A stretch of DNA of 64,000 nt from CAZDYP01 sp964509505. Its GTDB lineage: Bacteria; Chloroflexota; Anaerolineae; JACRMK01. The position numbers and the translations under genes are program-made. Location: assembly GCA_964509505.1 (NCBI GenBank), contig CAZDYP010000004.1:6507-70506 (forward strand), written 5' to 3'. Numbering within the stretch: position 1 is the first letter of the stretch; every line of letters starts with the position of its first letter. The notes beneath the pieces are model-generated. The model did no database searches. It was not told the origin of the DNA and saw nothing but the letters and a program-made list of their open reading frames with translations. Below are positions 52,954 to 62,025 of the stretch, piece after piece.

Positions 52954-53424
52954 TCACTGTGGTTGCGCCAACAATTCTTTCACGATTTGATTGACGAGCT
53001 TGCCATCGGCTTTGCCCTTGACAAGCGGCATGAGTTTTTGCATAACCGCACCCATTTGCTTTTCGGACGTGGCGCCACTATCGGCAATCGCCTGACGCGC
53101 CAACGGAATAATTTCGTCGCGTCCCATTTGCTTCGGCAAATAACCTTCGATGATAACGAGCTCGGCTTGTTCTTTGGCTACGAGGTCGGCGCGTCCGCCT
53201 TGCGCGAAGCCCGCAATGGCTTCGCGGCGACGTTTCGCTTCGCGGGTTAAGACTTCGACTACATCCGCATCTGTCAACCCCTCGGCGCGCTTTTGTGGAT
53301 CGAGTGTGTCCACCTCTTTTTGTTTGATCGCAGCCAGCAATAAACGTAACGTATCGCGCCGCACATTATCTTTGGCAAGCATCGCCTGTTTCAAATCAGT
53401 GTTTAGTGTGTCTTTGAGAGTCAT
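52954..53424 (-). CDS. YqeY/GatB-like domain protein
   Basis: 156 residues, the usual size. Matches the YqeY family: LKDTLNTDLKQAMLAKD at the start, VRRDTLRLLLAAIKQKEVD near residue 22, and QMGAVMQKLMPLVKGKADG near residue 125. The family resembles the tail domain of the GatB amidotransferase subunit; its exact role is unknown. Confidence 0.93.
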   Translation of the reverse strand: MTLKDTLNTDLKQAMLAKDNVRRDTLRLLLAAIKQKEVDTLDPQKRAEGLTDADVVEVLTREAKRRREAIAGFAQGGRADLVAKEQAELVIIEGYLPKQMGRDEIIPLARQAIADSGATSEKQMGAVMQKLMPLVKGKADGKLVNQIVKELLAQPQ

Positions 53425-53530
53425 AGATCCTCAGTGTTCAGCCTGCGACCAGTTCAGGCTGCGGTGTTCAAGGTATGATGAGTAGTGTGCCGTTTCATTG
53501 AACCCTAACAACTGGACACGGAATACTCGT

Positions 53531-53875
53531 TTAGCCGGGGGGCCATTTCAACAAACGCCCTGCCAGCAGGTGAAAATGCAAATGATCAACGAGCTGCCCT
53601 CCATCACGTCCGGCGTTGGCAACAAGACGAAAGCCGCCACCCGCAAACCCTTCTTGCCGCGCGATAGAATTTGCCGCCAGAATAATCCGCCCTATGAGGT
53701 ACGCGTCGTCCTCCGTCACTGCCAATGGGCCTGCGAGGTGTTTGTTGGTGACGATCAGAATGTGTGTGGGCGCTTGTGGGTGAATGTCGCGAAACGCCGT
53801 CACCCATTCGTCTTGGTATATGCGCTTGCTGGGCGCTTCGCCGCGCACGATTTTGCAAAAGATACAATCGTCCAT
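53531..53875 (-). CDS. HIT family hydrolase (HinT-like)
   Basis: 114 residues. Start DDCIFCKIVRGEAPSK with the zinc-type Cys pair, and the histidine triad in VDHLHFHLLAG near residue 97. HinT-type enzymes hydrolyse nucleoside phosphoramidates. It sits between yqeY and mtaB. Confidence 0.95.
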   Translation of the reverse strand: MDDCIFCKIVRGEAPSKRIYQDEWVTAFRDIHPQAPTHILIVTNKHLAGPLAVTEDDAYLIGRIILAANSIARQEGFAGGGFRLVANAGRDGGQLVDHLHFHLLAGRLLKWPPG

Positions 53876-53878
53876 AGC

Positions 53879-53913
53879 CGCTCGTCACTGGTCGTTAGTC
53901 GCTCGCCGCTAAC
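53879..53913. repeat. Heptamer array between mtaB and the HIT gene
   Basis: Five in-phase units: CGCTCGT, CACTGGT, CGTTAGT, CGCTCGC, CGCTAAC. The last includes the mtaB stop codon. The CGTTAGT word is also in the ftsI-murF array. Confidence 0.7.
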
Positions 53914-55174
53914 TCATCTCGCTCAGCAACTCGCCAGACATTCCATCTCCGCCGAAGCCGACGATGCGTGTTGGCGTGATGCGATTATGCCAATCGTCAG
54001 CACTCGCGCAAAACACGCGCACGTAGTTGTCGGTAAAACCTGTCCAATACCCCTGCGCTTGTTGTTCCCACAATACCTTGAACGTCTGACCGATGAGCGT
54101 CTCGCGGAAGCAGCGCGCCGTCGCAGCCGTGACTTGGCGCATCGCTTCGCTGCGCGCTTGCTTCACGCGCTCTGACGCTTGCCCGCGCATCGTCGCCGCT
54201 TCGGTGCCTGCGCGCGGCGAAAACGGGAACACGTGCGCCTGCGAAAATTGCATCTGCGCGACGAAACGCAACGACGCCTCGAACTCCTGCTCACTCTCAT
54301 TGGGAAAGCCCACAATGATATCCGTGCTGATGCCAATGTTTGGAATACGTTTGCGCGCCGACTCGATCCGTGCGGCATATTGGCGCGTGTTGTAACCGCG
54401 TCTCATGCGTCGCAACGTCGCATCACAGCCCGCTTGCAACGGCAAATGCAGATGGCGACACAGCCGCGCATCGCCCCACAAGTCGAGCAATTCATCCGAC
54501 GCGCCCCACGGTTCGAGCGACGACAGACGAATGCGTGGTATTGTCGTCTGCGCCAATAACGCACGCACCAACGCCGCCAGATTGGCGTTCAGGTCGCGCC
54601 CATAAGACGCCGCGTGCAAGCCCGTCAACACGATTTCGTGAAAGCCTTCTGCGACGAGCATATTCACCTCGCGCACAATCGCTGCGATCGGACGGCTGCG
54701 TTCCTCGCCGCGCGCGAGCCGCGAGACGCAATACGCGCATGCGTTCCCACAGCCATCCTGAATTTTCACGAAGGCGCGTGTGCGCGTGTGCGGCAATGGG
54801 AACGCCTCGCTTACCTGCGCGTCGGGCGGCGACAAGAGTCCGCGCTCCAGCAGCAATGGGATGAGCTGTTCCTTCTCCTTGTGTCCTGTAACACACGCGA
54901 CGCCATCCACATCTGCAAAAAATTCGGGCTCGATTTCAGAAGCGCAACCCGTGATGACGGTGAGCGCGTGCGGCGCGGCGCGATGCGCATAGCGCGCGAG
55001 CTGACGCGATTCGCGGGTCGCCTTGTGCGTGACCGCGCAGGTGTTGATGATTTGTAATTCCGCTTGCGCTGCGTCCATCACGACATCGTGGCCGAGCATG
55101 GCAAACTCGCGCGCGATGCGATCCGATTCGCTTTGATTGAGGCGACAGCCCAAGGTGGTGACGTGAACTTTCAT
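53909..55174 (-). CDS. mtaB: tRNA t6A37 methylthiotransferase MtaB
   Basis: 421 residues from the ATG at 55174. Radical SAM enzyme that turns t6A37 into ms2t6A in tRNA. N-terminal UPF0004 domain with three Cys (TTLGCRLNQSE, INTCAVT, VITGCASE), radical SAM cluster site DGCGNACAYC near residue 148, and a TRAM-like end (GYWTGFTDNYVRVFC). It is downstream of dnaJ, on the same strand. Confidence 0.94.
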   Translation of the reverse strand: MKVHVTTLGCRLNQSESDRIAREFAMLGHDVVMDAAQAELQIINTCAVTHKATRESRQLARYAHRAAPHALTVITGCASEIEPEFFADVDGVACVTGHKEKEQLIPLLLERGLLSPPDAQVSEAFPLPHTRTRAFVKIQDGCGNACAYCVSRLARGEERSRPIAAIVREVNMLVAEGFHEIVLTGLHAASYGRDLNANLAALVRALLAQTTIPRIRLSSLEPWGASDELLDLWGDARLCRHLHLPLQAGCDATLRRMRRGYNTRQYAARIESARKRIPNIGISTDIIVGFPNESEQEFEASLRFVAQMQFSQAHVFPFSPRAGTEAATMRGQASERVKQARSEAMRQVTAATARCFRETLIGQTFKVLWEQQAQGYWTGFTDNYVRVFCASADDWHNRITPTRIVGFGGDGMSGELLSEMS

Positions 55175-55280
55175 AACGAGAATGATGATACCACAGAAGC
55201 AGAAAATTTCGCCAACAAACAAAAAGGGTGATGAGCCATTACGTCGCCCACCACCCGTTATCCGCGATTCACCCAACCCG

Positions 55281-56405
55281 CTACACGCCAAACGCATCCT
55301 TCATCTTGTCGAAGAAGCCTTTGGGTTGCTCCACCACTTCTTTGCCTAGCGTCTTCGCCAATTGTTTGAACAGCTTGCGTTGCTCTTCGGTCAGGTCGGT
55401 AGGCGTCATCACATGCACGGTCACGATTTCGTCGCCGCGTCCTTTGCGCCGCAAATACGGCACGCCTTTTTCAGGCAGGCGGAATTGTTTGCCCGTCTGT
55501 GTCCCAGCTGGAATCTTGAACGATGTATCGCCGTCCAATGTCGGCACCACAATTTCGTCGCCCAGCGCTGCCTGAGCCATGTTGATGAAGACATCCAACA
55601 AAATATCGTTTTCGTGGCGACGGAAAAACTTGTGCGGCTTTACTTTCACTTGCACGTAGAGGTTGCCCGGCGGGCCACCGTTGACGCCCGGCTCGCCTTG
55701 TCCCGAATAGCGAATGCTTACGTTGTCGTCCACACCCGGTTCGATGGTAATGCTCAGTCTATGCGTTTTGACGACCCGCTTGTAGCCATGACATTCATGG
55801 CAGGGGGTGGCGACAATCTCGCCCTCGCCGTTGCAACGTTCGCAGGTGGTGACATTGACCATCGCGCCCAGAATGGTTTGTTGCATGCGTCGCACTTCAC
55901 CCGAGCCGTTGCACTGTGGGCAGCGTTTGGGTTGTGTGCCTGGCTCCGCGCCGCTCCCCTTGCATGTATCGCAAATATCATGACGCTGAATCTCGACTTC
56001 TTTTTCCACGCCGAAGGCGGCTTCTTCAAACGTAATCGTCAACAGCTGTCGCAGGTCTGCGCCACGACGCGGTGCGCGACGTTGCGCTGCGCCACTGGCG
56101 CGCGCGAAGCCGCCGAACAAATCCTCGAAGATGTCGCTGAAGCCCGTGAAGCCCGTGAAATCAGCCGCGCCTGAACCGTTACGCACGCCCGCATGACCAT
56201 AGCGATCATAGAGCGAGCGCTTCTCTTCGTCGCTCAAAATTTCGTAGGCTTCGTTAATCTCTTTGAATTTGGCGGTGGCGCCTGCTTCTTTGTTGCGGTC
56301 AGGATGATACTGCATAGCGAGCTTGCGATAGGCTTTCTTGATGTCATCGCTGCTTGCGCCGCGCTGCACTCCTAGCACTTCATAGTAATCACGCTTGTTA
56401 CTCAT
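55281..56405 (-). CDS. dnaJ: Chaperone protein DnaJ
   Basis: 374 residues. Hsp40 co-chaperone that stimulates DnaK ATPase. J domain with YHPDRN near residue 33, Gly/Phe-rich region (about 78-110), four zinc repeats (CDTCKGSG, CPQCNGSG, CERCNGEG, CHECHGYK; about 145-212) and the substrate-binding C-terminal domain. Transcribed after dnaK, with 174 bp of octamer repeats between. Confidence 0.97.
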   Translation of the reverse strand: MSNKRDYYEVLGVQRGASSDDIKKAYRKLAMQYHPDRNKEAGATAKFKEINEAYEILSDEEKRSLYDRYGHAGVRNGSGAADFTGFTGFSDIFEDLFGGFARASGAAQRRAPRRGADLRQLLTITFEEAAFGVEKEVEIQRHDICDTCKGSGAEPGTQPKRCPQCNGSGEVRRMQQTILGAMVNVTTCERCNGEGEIVATPCHECHGYKRVVKTHRLSITIEPGVDDNVSIRYSGQGEPGVNGGPPGNLYVQVKVKPHKFFRRHENDILLDVFINMAQAALGDEIVVPTLDGDTSFKIPAGTQTGKQFRLPEKGVPYLRRKGRGDEIVTVHVMTPTDLTEEQRKLFKQLAKTLGKEVVEQPKGFFDKMKDAFGV

Positions 56406-56453
56406 GGCGCAGAAAGTTTACTCCATTACAGAGAGGGAGACAAGTAAATGAGC

Positions 56454-56578
56454 AAACGGGTAAACGAGGCAACGGGTAAGCGGATAAACGAGGAAACGGG
56501 TAAACGAGGCAACGAGGAAATTTTGATGAACCTCGTTTACTCGTCCACCCGTTTACTCGTTCACTCGCCCCTCGTTTA
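56454..56578. repeat. Inverted octamer arrays between dnaK and dnaJ
   Basis: Left arm 56454-56517: eight in-phase units such as AAACGGGT, AAACGAGG, CAACGGGT. Right arm 56531-56578: six units of the reverse-complement type (ACCCGTTT, CCTCGTTT, ACTCGTTC). It fills most of the gap. Confidence 0.85.
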
Positions 56579-56579
56579 C

Positions 56580-58472
56580 TTACACCTCACGAAATTCGCC
56601 TTCTACCGTGCCTTCTTCCTTCTTTTTGCCGTCGCCGCCCGCGCCGTTGCCCGGCGGTGGGGGCGCGCTGCCTTGATACATCGTCGCGCCCACGCGCTGC
56701 AACGTCTGAGACAAGTCTTCGGCTTGGCGTTTGATGTCGCCTACGTCTTTGCCCTTCAACGCTTCGCGCACCGCGCCGATCTTGGTCTCGATTTGCGCCT
56801 TGTGCTCGGCGGAGAGCTTGTCGCCATTATCACGCACGAACTTTTCGGCTTGCCAAGCCATTTGATCGGCGAGATTCCGCGCTTCGATTTCTTCTTTGCG
56901 CTTCGCGTCGTCGGCGGCGTTGCGTTGCGCTTCCTTCACCATACGATCAATTTCGTCTTTGTTCAAACCCGACGAGGCTGTAATGGTAATCTTCTGCTCG
57001 CGCCCCGTCGCCTTGTCCTGCGCCGTGACGTGCAAGATGCCGTCGGCGTCAATGTCAAACGTCACCTCGATCTGCGGGATACCGCGCGGCGCAGGCGGAA
57101 TGCCGTCGAGAATAAAGCGCCCAAGCGTCTTGTTGTCTTGCGCCATGGGACGCTCGCCTTGCACAACGTGAATCTCGACTTGTGTTTGGCTGTCGGAGGC
57201 GGTCGAGTAAATTTGTGATTTCTTCGTCGGAATCGTCGTGTTTCGTTCGATCAACGGCGAGGCAATGCCGCCGAGCGTTTCGATGCCCAACGTCAACGGC
57301 GTCACGTCGAGCAACAACACATCCTTCACTTCGCCGCCCAACACGCCCGCTTGAATTGCCGCGCCCACCGCCACGACTTCATCGGGATGGACGCTCTTGT
57401 TCGGCTCTTTGCTGAAGAACTGCTTGACCGTCTCATAGACCTTCGGCATCCGAATCATGCCGCCGACTAACACCACTTCATCTACGTTGCGCGGGCTGAG
57501 CTTCGCATCTTCCAACGCTTGCTTAACGGGACCAATCGAACGTTCGATGAGGTCACTCGTCAATTGCTCCAACTTGGAGCGCGTCAACGTCATCAACAAG
57601 TGCTTGGGGCCGCTCGCATCCGCCGTGATGAATGGCAAGTTGATTTCGGCTTGCTTGGTCTGCGACAGTTCTTTCTTGGCGTTCTCTGCCGCTTCCTTCA
57701 AGCGCTGCAACGCCATGCGGTCGTTACGCAGGTCAATGCCTTGCTCGCGTTTGAACTCATCTACAATCCAGTTAATGACGCGCTGATCGAAGTCATCACC
57801 GCCCAGGAAGGTATCGCCATTGGTGGACTTCACCTCGAAGACGCCGTCGCCCAATTCCAAAATCGAAATATCAAACGTGCCGCCGCCCAAATCATACACC
57901 GCAATTTTTTCGTCCTTCTTCTTGTCAAGACCGTATGCCAATGCAGAGGCGGTGGGCTCATTAATGATGCGCAGCACTTCGAGCCCCGCAATCTTTCCTG
58001 CGTCTTTTGTCGCTTGACGCTGCGAGTCGTTGAAGTAGGCAGGCACCGTGATGACTGCTTGCGTCACCGTCTCACCCAAATACTTCTCCGCGTCTTCTTT
58101 GAGCTTCCGCAAAATCATCGCCGAGATTTCTTGCGGCGAATGTTCTTTGCCGCCCATCATGACACGACAATCACCATTCGGCGCTTCGATGACTTTGTAT
58201 GGCAGAATCTTCAAGGCCTTCTGCACTTCGGGGTCTTTGAACTTGCGCCCCATCAGACGCTTGACCGAGAAGATGGTGTTTTCGCTGTTGGTGATGGCTT
58301 GTCGCTTGGCGACTTGTCCTACCATGCGCTCATTGGTCTTTGGATTCACGGCCACGATGGACGGAATGAGATTCGAGCCCTCGGAACTCGGAATCACCTT
58401 TGGTTCGCCGCCTTCCATCACAGCCACTACTGAATTAGTGGTGCCCAGGTCAATGCCAATAATTTTGCCCAT
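56580..58472 (-). CDS. dnaK: Chaperone protein DnaK
   Basis: 630 residues. Hsp70 chaperone. GIDLGTTNSVVAVMEG at the start, IINEPTASALAYGLD near residue 164, VYDLGGGTFDISILE near residue 188, and VVLVGGMIRMPKV near residue 328 form the ATPase; the substrate domain has DVTPLTLGIETLGG near residue 385. The C-terminus is a Gly-rich then acidic tail. AAGGAGTTATCTC precedes the ATG. It is the third gene of the hrcA operon. Confidence 0.98.
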   Translation of the reverse strand: MGKIIGIDLGTTNSVVAVMEGGEPKVIPSSEGSNLIPSIVAVNPKTNERMVGQVAKRQAITNSENTIFSVKRLMGRKFKDPEVQKALKILPYKVIEAPNGDCRVMMGGKEHSPQEISAMILRKLKEDAEKYLGETVTQAVITVPAYFNDSQRQATKDAGKIAGLEVLRIINEPTASALAYGLDKKKDEKIAVYDLGGGTFDISILELGDGVFEVKSTNGDTFLGGDDFDQRVINWIVDEFKREQGIDLRNDRMALQRLKEAAENAKKELSQTKQAEINLPFITADASGPKHLLMTLTRSKLEQLTSDLIERSIGPVKQALEDAKLSPRNVDEVVLVGGMIRMPKVYETVKQFFSKEPNKSVHPDEVVAVGAAIQAGVLGGEVKDVLLLDVTPLTLGIETLGGIASPLIERNTTIPTKKSQIYSTASDSQTQVEIHVVQGERPMAQDNKTLGRFILDGIPPAPRGIPQIEVTFDIDADGILHVTAQDKATGREQKITITASSGLNKDEIDRMVKEAQRNAADDAKRKEEIEARNLADQMAWQAEKFVRDNGDKLSAEHKAQIETKIGAVREALKGKDVGDIKRQAEDLSQTLQRVGATMYQGSAPPPPGNGAGGDGKKKEEGTVEGEFREV

Positions 58473-58496
58473 GAGATAACTCCTTAATCGCCCAAC

Positions 58497-58530
58497 TGGT
58501 GATTAGTAATTAGTAATTGGTAATTGGCGC
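58497..58530. repeat. Heptamer array between grpE and dnaK
   Basis: Units TGGTGAT, TAGTAAT, TAGTAAT, TGGTAAT, TGGCGCG. The same word as the array inside ddl. Confidence 0.8.
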
Positions 58531-58539
58531 GCTCATGCC

Positions 58540-59154
58540 TCATGCGCTCGGAATGTCGCTTGCCGCCTCGCCATTGGTGGACGGCGGTTCAGGTTGCGTT
58601 GGCAACTTGCCCGCCGAAATTTTCACCATCGCAGGGCGTAACACTTTGTCGTAGAGCTTGTAGCCTTTGCGGAACTCCTCAAGCACGATGCCCTCGTCTT
58701 GGTCGCTCATTGCGGAGGCGACGCTCTCATGCACGTTCGGGTCAAAGGGCTGACCGATGGTCACGATAGTTGTGACACCCGCGCGCTCTAACATCTGATT
58801 GAATTTGCGCTCAATCAAGCGGAAGCCTTCAAACACCGATTGATTTTGCATGTCTGTAGGCACTGCCTTGAAAGCGCGATCAAAATCATCCAACACCGGC
58901 AACAGCTGCTTGATGAGATCTGCGCCTGCCGACTGCGCCATCTCTTTGTATTCACGTTCTTGACGTTTGCGATAGTTCGAAAATTCCGCCGTGGTGCGGC
59001 GCCACTTATCCAAATAATCCGCCGCCAACGCTTTCGCTTCCGTCAACTCATCACGCTCAATGGCTGCAGGTTGCGCGGCAGACGCCTCAGTCGGTTGTGT
59101 TGCTTCGGGGGTTTGTTCAGTTGGTTGTGTATCTATGACTTTCTCTTGCTGCAT
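58540..59154 (-). CDS. grpE: Nucleotide exchange factor GrpE
   Basis: 204 residues. It releases ADP from DnaK. A long acidic and Ala/Thr-rich N-terminus (1-35), a coiled coil (RDELTEAKALAADYLDKWRRTTAEFSNYRKR region), then the beta-wing domain with VTTIVTIGQPFDPNVHESVA and the YDKVLRPAMVKIS signature. RBS GAGAGGAAGG before the ATG at 59154. Confidence 0.95.
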   Translation of the reverse strand: MQQEKVIDTQPTEQTPEATQPTEASAAQPAAIERDELTEAKALAADYLDKWRRTTAEFSNYRKRQEREYKEMAQSAGADLIKQLLPVLDDFDRAFKAVPTDMQNQSVFEGFRLIERKFNQMLERAGVTTIVTIGQPFDPNVHESVASAMSDQDEGIVLEEFRKGYKLYDKVLRPAMVKISAGKLPTQPEPPSTNGEAASDIPSA

Positions 59155-59173
59155 ACCTTCCTCTCGAAATGGC

Positions 59174-59273
59174 NNNNNNNNNNNNNNNNNNNNNNNNNNN
59201 NNNNNNNNNNNNNNNNNNNNNNNNNNNNNNNNNNNNNNNNNNNNNNNNNNNNNNNNNNNNNNNNNNNNNNNNN
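59174..59273. other. Assembly gap (100 N) at the hrcA 3' end
   Basis: Exactly 100 N; the last residues and stop of hrcA are within or next to it. Confidence 0.98.
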
Positions 59274-60200
59274 CACGCCAATCACGCCCGTCGCTTCATC
59301 CGCCACACCATAGCGCGAGACGATGAGACTGACATCTTGAATATCTTGCCAGCGCTCGTTGCCGCCGATGACGATTTGCACGCCGCGCGCCGCCAACGCT
59401 TCGTCCATCACCGCTTCCAGCGTCTTGCCCACTTCAAGCACTTGCATCAGACGTTCTGCGCGCGCGCCCGTGTTGAATTCAGGTTGTTGCAACATCCAAT
59501 TCAAACCGGCGCGATGAATCTCGAAGTTGCCTGCTTGGTCGAGCTGATACATGAACGTCGCCACCCGGTCCAGCACTTGCGCTACGATGCCCGTCGCGCT
59601 GGTCATCAATGCGGATACTTGTCTAGCGTCCAAGCCATCGAGCTGCGCGTTGAGTTGCGACGCCAACGCCGTGAGTTCTTCCGCCGTGGGCGCGGGCTGC
59701 GGCGCAGCCATCATCTGTTGTTTCACCGTGCCATCGCGCAACACCAAAACCAATAACAACAAATTGTCGTTGATCGAGAGCAGCTGCAAATGCTTGAAAC
59801 GCGCTTGCGATGATTTCGGCGCGGTGATGAGCGCCGTCATGCGCGTCGTGTGACTCAGCACCGCCGCCGCTAATTTCATCCATTGGTCGAGGTCGAGGTT
59901 CGCTTGATGAAACTGATGCCGAATGGTCATCTGTTCGTCTGCTGACAGCTCGAACTGCTCCATCAACCGCTCGACGAAATAGCGATAGCCTGTCGCCGTT
60001 GGCACACGCCCTGCCGAAGTATGCGGATGTGTCAGATAGCCGAGCTCTTCCAAGACCGCCATCTCGTTGCGCACCGTTGCCGCGCTGGCGCGCATTGGCA
60101 AGTGTTGTCGAATCAGCTCTGAGCCAACAGGCAGAGCGGTATTGATATGTTGTTGAACGATGTAAGCCAGAATCGCTTGTTGACGGGCTGTTAGTTCCAT
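59274..60200 (-). CDS. hrcA: Heat-inducible repressor HrcA (3' end in gap)
   Basis: 309 visible residues; about 30 at the C-terminus are missing in the gap. Repressor of class I heat-shock genes, binds the CIRCE operator. Winged-helix N-terminus (LTARQQAILAYIVQQHI, SAATVRNEMAVLEELGYL, HTSAGRVPT) and the conserved RYGVADEATGVIGV near the end are present. The CIRCE element 11 bp upstream shows autoregulation. Order hrcA-grpE-dnaK-dnaJ. Confidence 0.96.
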
Positions 60201-60210
60201 ATTGGGATGA

Positions 60211-60237
60211 TTAGCGCTCGTGATGCTGAAGCGCTAA
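60211..60237 (-). promoter_or_regulatory. CIRCE operator
   Basis: TTAGCGCTC-N9-AAGCGCTAA, an inverted repeat with one mismatch, close to the consensus TTAGCACTC-N9-GAGTGCTAA. It lies between promoter and hrcA start, as expected for HrcA control. Confidence 0.9.
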
Positions 60238-60251
60238 GACCAATCTGCAAC

Positions 60252-60280
60252 ATCATAACACGCAGAGAGAGGCGTGTCAA
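60252..60280 (-). promoter_or_regulatory. hrcA operon promoter
   Basis: Minus strand TTGACA (60275-60280), 17-bp spacer, TATGAT (60252-60257); the CIRCE element begins 14 bp after the -10. Confidence 0.88.
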
Positions 60281-60333
60281 TGATTCTAATAAAAGTATAA
60301 CGGCAATGTCGGACGAGTTTGCAACTCGCCAAA

Positions 60334-60360
60334 TAAAAAAACCCAACCGTATGGTTGGGG
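60334..60360 (-). terminator. Terminator after tRNA-Gly
   Basis: 7-bp stem CCCAACC / GGTTGGG with a 4-nt loop and a seven-T run on the minus strand, about 7 bp beyond the tRNA 3' end. Confidence 0.88.
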
Positions 60361-60366
60361 CTTCTA

Positions 60367-60438
60367 AGCGGGTGAAGGGATTTGAACCCTCGGTCTTCTC
60401 CTTGGCAAGGAGACGCTTTGCCACTAAGCTACACCCGC
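60367..60438 (-). tRNA. tRNA-Gly(GCC)
   Basis: 72 nt on the minus strand: acceptor GCGGGTG with CACCCGC, anticodon stem TCTCC with GGAGA and loop TTGCCAA (anticodon GCC), T loop TTCAAAT. CCA is not encoded. Confidence 0.95.
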
Positions 60439-60449
60439 GCAACGACTTT

Positions 60450-60478
60450 TATATTACTCAAAAAATTTTTGCCGTCAA
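60450..60478 (-). promoter_or_regulatory. Probable tRNA-Gly promoter
   Basis: Minus strand TTGACG (60473-60478), 17-bp spacer, AATATA (60450-60455), 12 bp before the tRNA; a TATAAA two bases downstream is an alternative -10. Confidence 0.6.
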
Positions 60479-60480
60479 AT

Positions 60481-60557
60481 TGGCAGATGGCTGGGCAGAT
60501 AGCATATAGCCAATCGCCAACTATTCGCCACTCGCTATATGCTATACGCTATTTGCT
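60481..60557. repeat. Heptamer array between sufS and tRNA-Gly
   Basis: Eleven units with a 7-nt period: TGGCAGA, TGGCTGG, GCAGATA, GCATATA, then ATATGCT, ATACGCT, ATTTGCT. It starts at the tRNA promoter and ends at the sufS stop. Confidence 0.8.
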
Positions 60558-60558
60558 A

Positions 60559-61788
60559 TCACGCAAAAATCTGTTGCGCCTTCCGCAACGACTTCACCAA
60601 CGCATCAATCTCACTCGGTTCATTATAGAGATAAAGTGAGGCGCGCGCGGTTGCAGCCACGCCCAAGTATTCCATCAATGGTTGCGCGCAATGATGTCCG
60701 GCGCGAATCGCGATGCCATCTCGGTCAAGTAAGGTCGAGAGGTCATGCGGGTGAATGCCTTTGAGGTTGAACGTCAACACGCCGCCGCGCACATGGGGGT
60801 CGGTCGGACCATAGAGTGTCAGCTCATCTATTTCGGCGAGACGGTCAATGCCATACCCTACCAATGCCATCTCGTGTTGGCGAATCGCCTCCATGCCGAT
60901 GCTCGTCAGATAATCCACCGCCGCCCCCAAGCCAATCCCCTCGGCAATTGCGGGTGTGCCGGCCTCGAACTTGAACGGCAAATCATTCCACTTCGACTCG
61001 CGCAAATGCACTGTCTTAATCATGTCGCCGCCGCCCATGTACGGCGGCATCGCTTCGAGTAACGCGCGCTTGCCATAGAGTGCGCCGCTGCCTGTCGGCC
61101 CGCACATCTTGTGGCCGCTGAATGCGAGAAAGTCGCAATCCCAAGCTTGCACATCCACGCGCGAGTGCGGCACAGCCTGTGCGCCATCCACTACCGCGAT
61201 TGCGCCCACAGCATGAGCGCGCTGCACTAAATCCTTGACGGGATTGATGGTACCCAATACATTCGACATCGCCGTGAACGCGAAGACCTTCACTTGCTCA
61301 GTCAGCAATTGGTCGAGCATATCCAGCTTCAACAAGCCCTGCGCGTCCACTTCGATAAACTCAAGGCGCGCGTTTTTCTCGGCGGCGAGCAGCTGCCATG
61401 GCACGATGTTCGAGTGATGCTCCATCACCGTCAGCAGAATCACGTCGCCTTGTTTGACGTTCGCGCGCCCCCACGAGCCAACGACGAGGTTCAACGCTTC
61501 GGTCGTGTTGCGCGTGAAAATCACTTCGCGCCACGAAGCAGCGTTGATGAACTTCGCCACTTTCCTGCGCGCTTCATCATACAGCTCTGTCGCTTCCTCG
61601 CTAAGCTTGTGAATGCCACGATGGACGTTGGCGTTGTGCAGGCGGTAGTATTCGTCCATCACGCGAATCACTAACTCAGGCTTTTGCGACGACGCTGCGC
61701 TGTCGAGATAGATAAGTGGGGTGCCGTCGAAGCTGCGTTGTAGGATGGGAAAATCGGCGCGCAAGCGTGAGACCTCTAAAGCTTTCAT
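60559..61788 (-). CDS. sufS: Cysteine desulfurase SufS
   Basis: 409 residues. PLP enzyme that takes sulfur from cysteine for Fe-S cluster assembly. The Lys that binds PLP is in FSGHKMCGPTGSGALYG near residue 228, and the catalytic Cys in RAGHHCAQPLMEYLGV near residue 365, of the SufS (class II) type. A sufU gene lies at the window's end on the same strand, the typical partner. sufBCD are not visible. Confidence 0.96.
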   Translation of the reverse strand: MKALEVSRLRADFPILQRSFDGTPLIYLDSAASSQKPELVIRVMDEYYRLHNANVHRGIHKLSEEATELYDEARRKVAKFINAASWREVIFTRNTTEALNLVVGSWGRANVKQGDVILLTVMEHHSNIVPWQLLAAEKNARLEFIEVDAQGLLKLDMLDQLLTEQVKVFAFTAMSNVLGTINPVKDLVQRAHAVGAIAVVDGAQAVPHSRVDVQAWDCDFLAFSGHKMCGPTGSGALYGKRALLEAMPPYMGGGDMIKTVHLRESKWNDLPFKFEAGTPAIAEGIGLGAAVDYLTSIGMEAIRQHEMALVGYGIDRLAEIDELTLYGPTDPHVRGGVLTFNLKGIHPHDLSTLLDRDGIAIRAGHHCAQPLMEYLGVAATARASLYLYNEPSEIDALVKSLRKAQQIFA

Positions 61789-61798
61789 TGGTATAGGG

Positions 61799-62017
61799 CT
61801 ACCCTTCTTTATGCTTCATGCGCGGCTCAACGCCTAATTCGCGCAATGGCGCCGCTAAGTCTTCGGCGCGTTGCTGTTCAGCTTCCGCGTGTTGACGCTC
61901 CGCTTCGGCACGTTGGCGTTCCTCTGCCATACGCGCATTGGCCGCTTCGGCGCGTCGTCGTTTGGTTGTGCGCTCAAGCGCTGGAGGCGTCATACGTCCC
62001 TCTGCGTCTCGCTTCAC
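61799..62017 (-). pseudogene. C-terminal relic of a Uma2-family protein
   Basis: 72 residues, mostly a charged coiled coil (AEERQRAEAERQHAEAEQQ) ending LAAPLRELGVEP, the usual tail of Uma2/DUF820 putative endonucleases. The preceding KRDAEGRM also fits that family. The nuclease domain is absent: the frame runs back directly into the moaA stop. The GTG start has no good ribosome-binding site. Most likely a fragment. Confidence 0.6.
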
Positions 62018-62025
62018 CTCAGATG

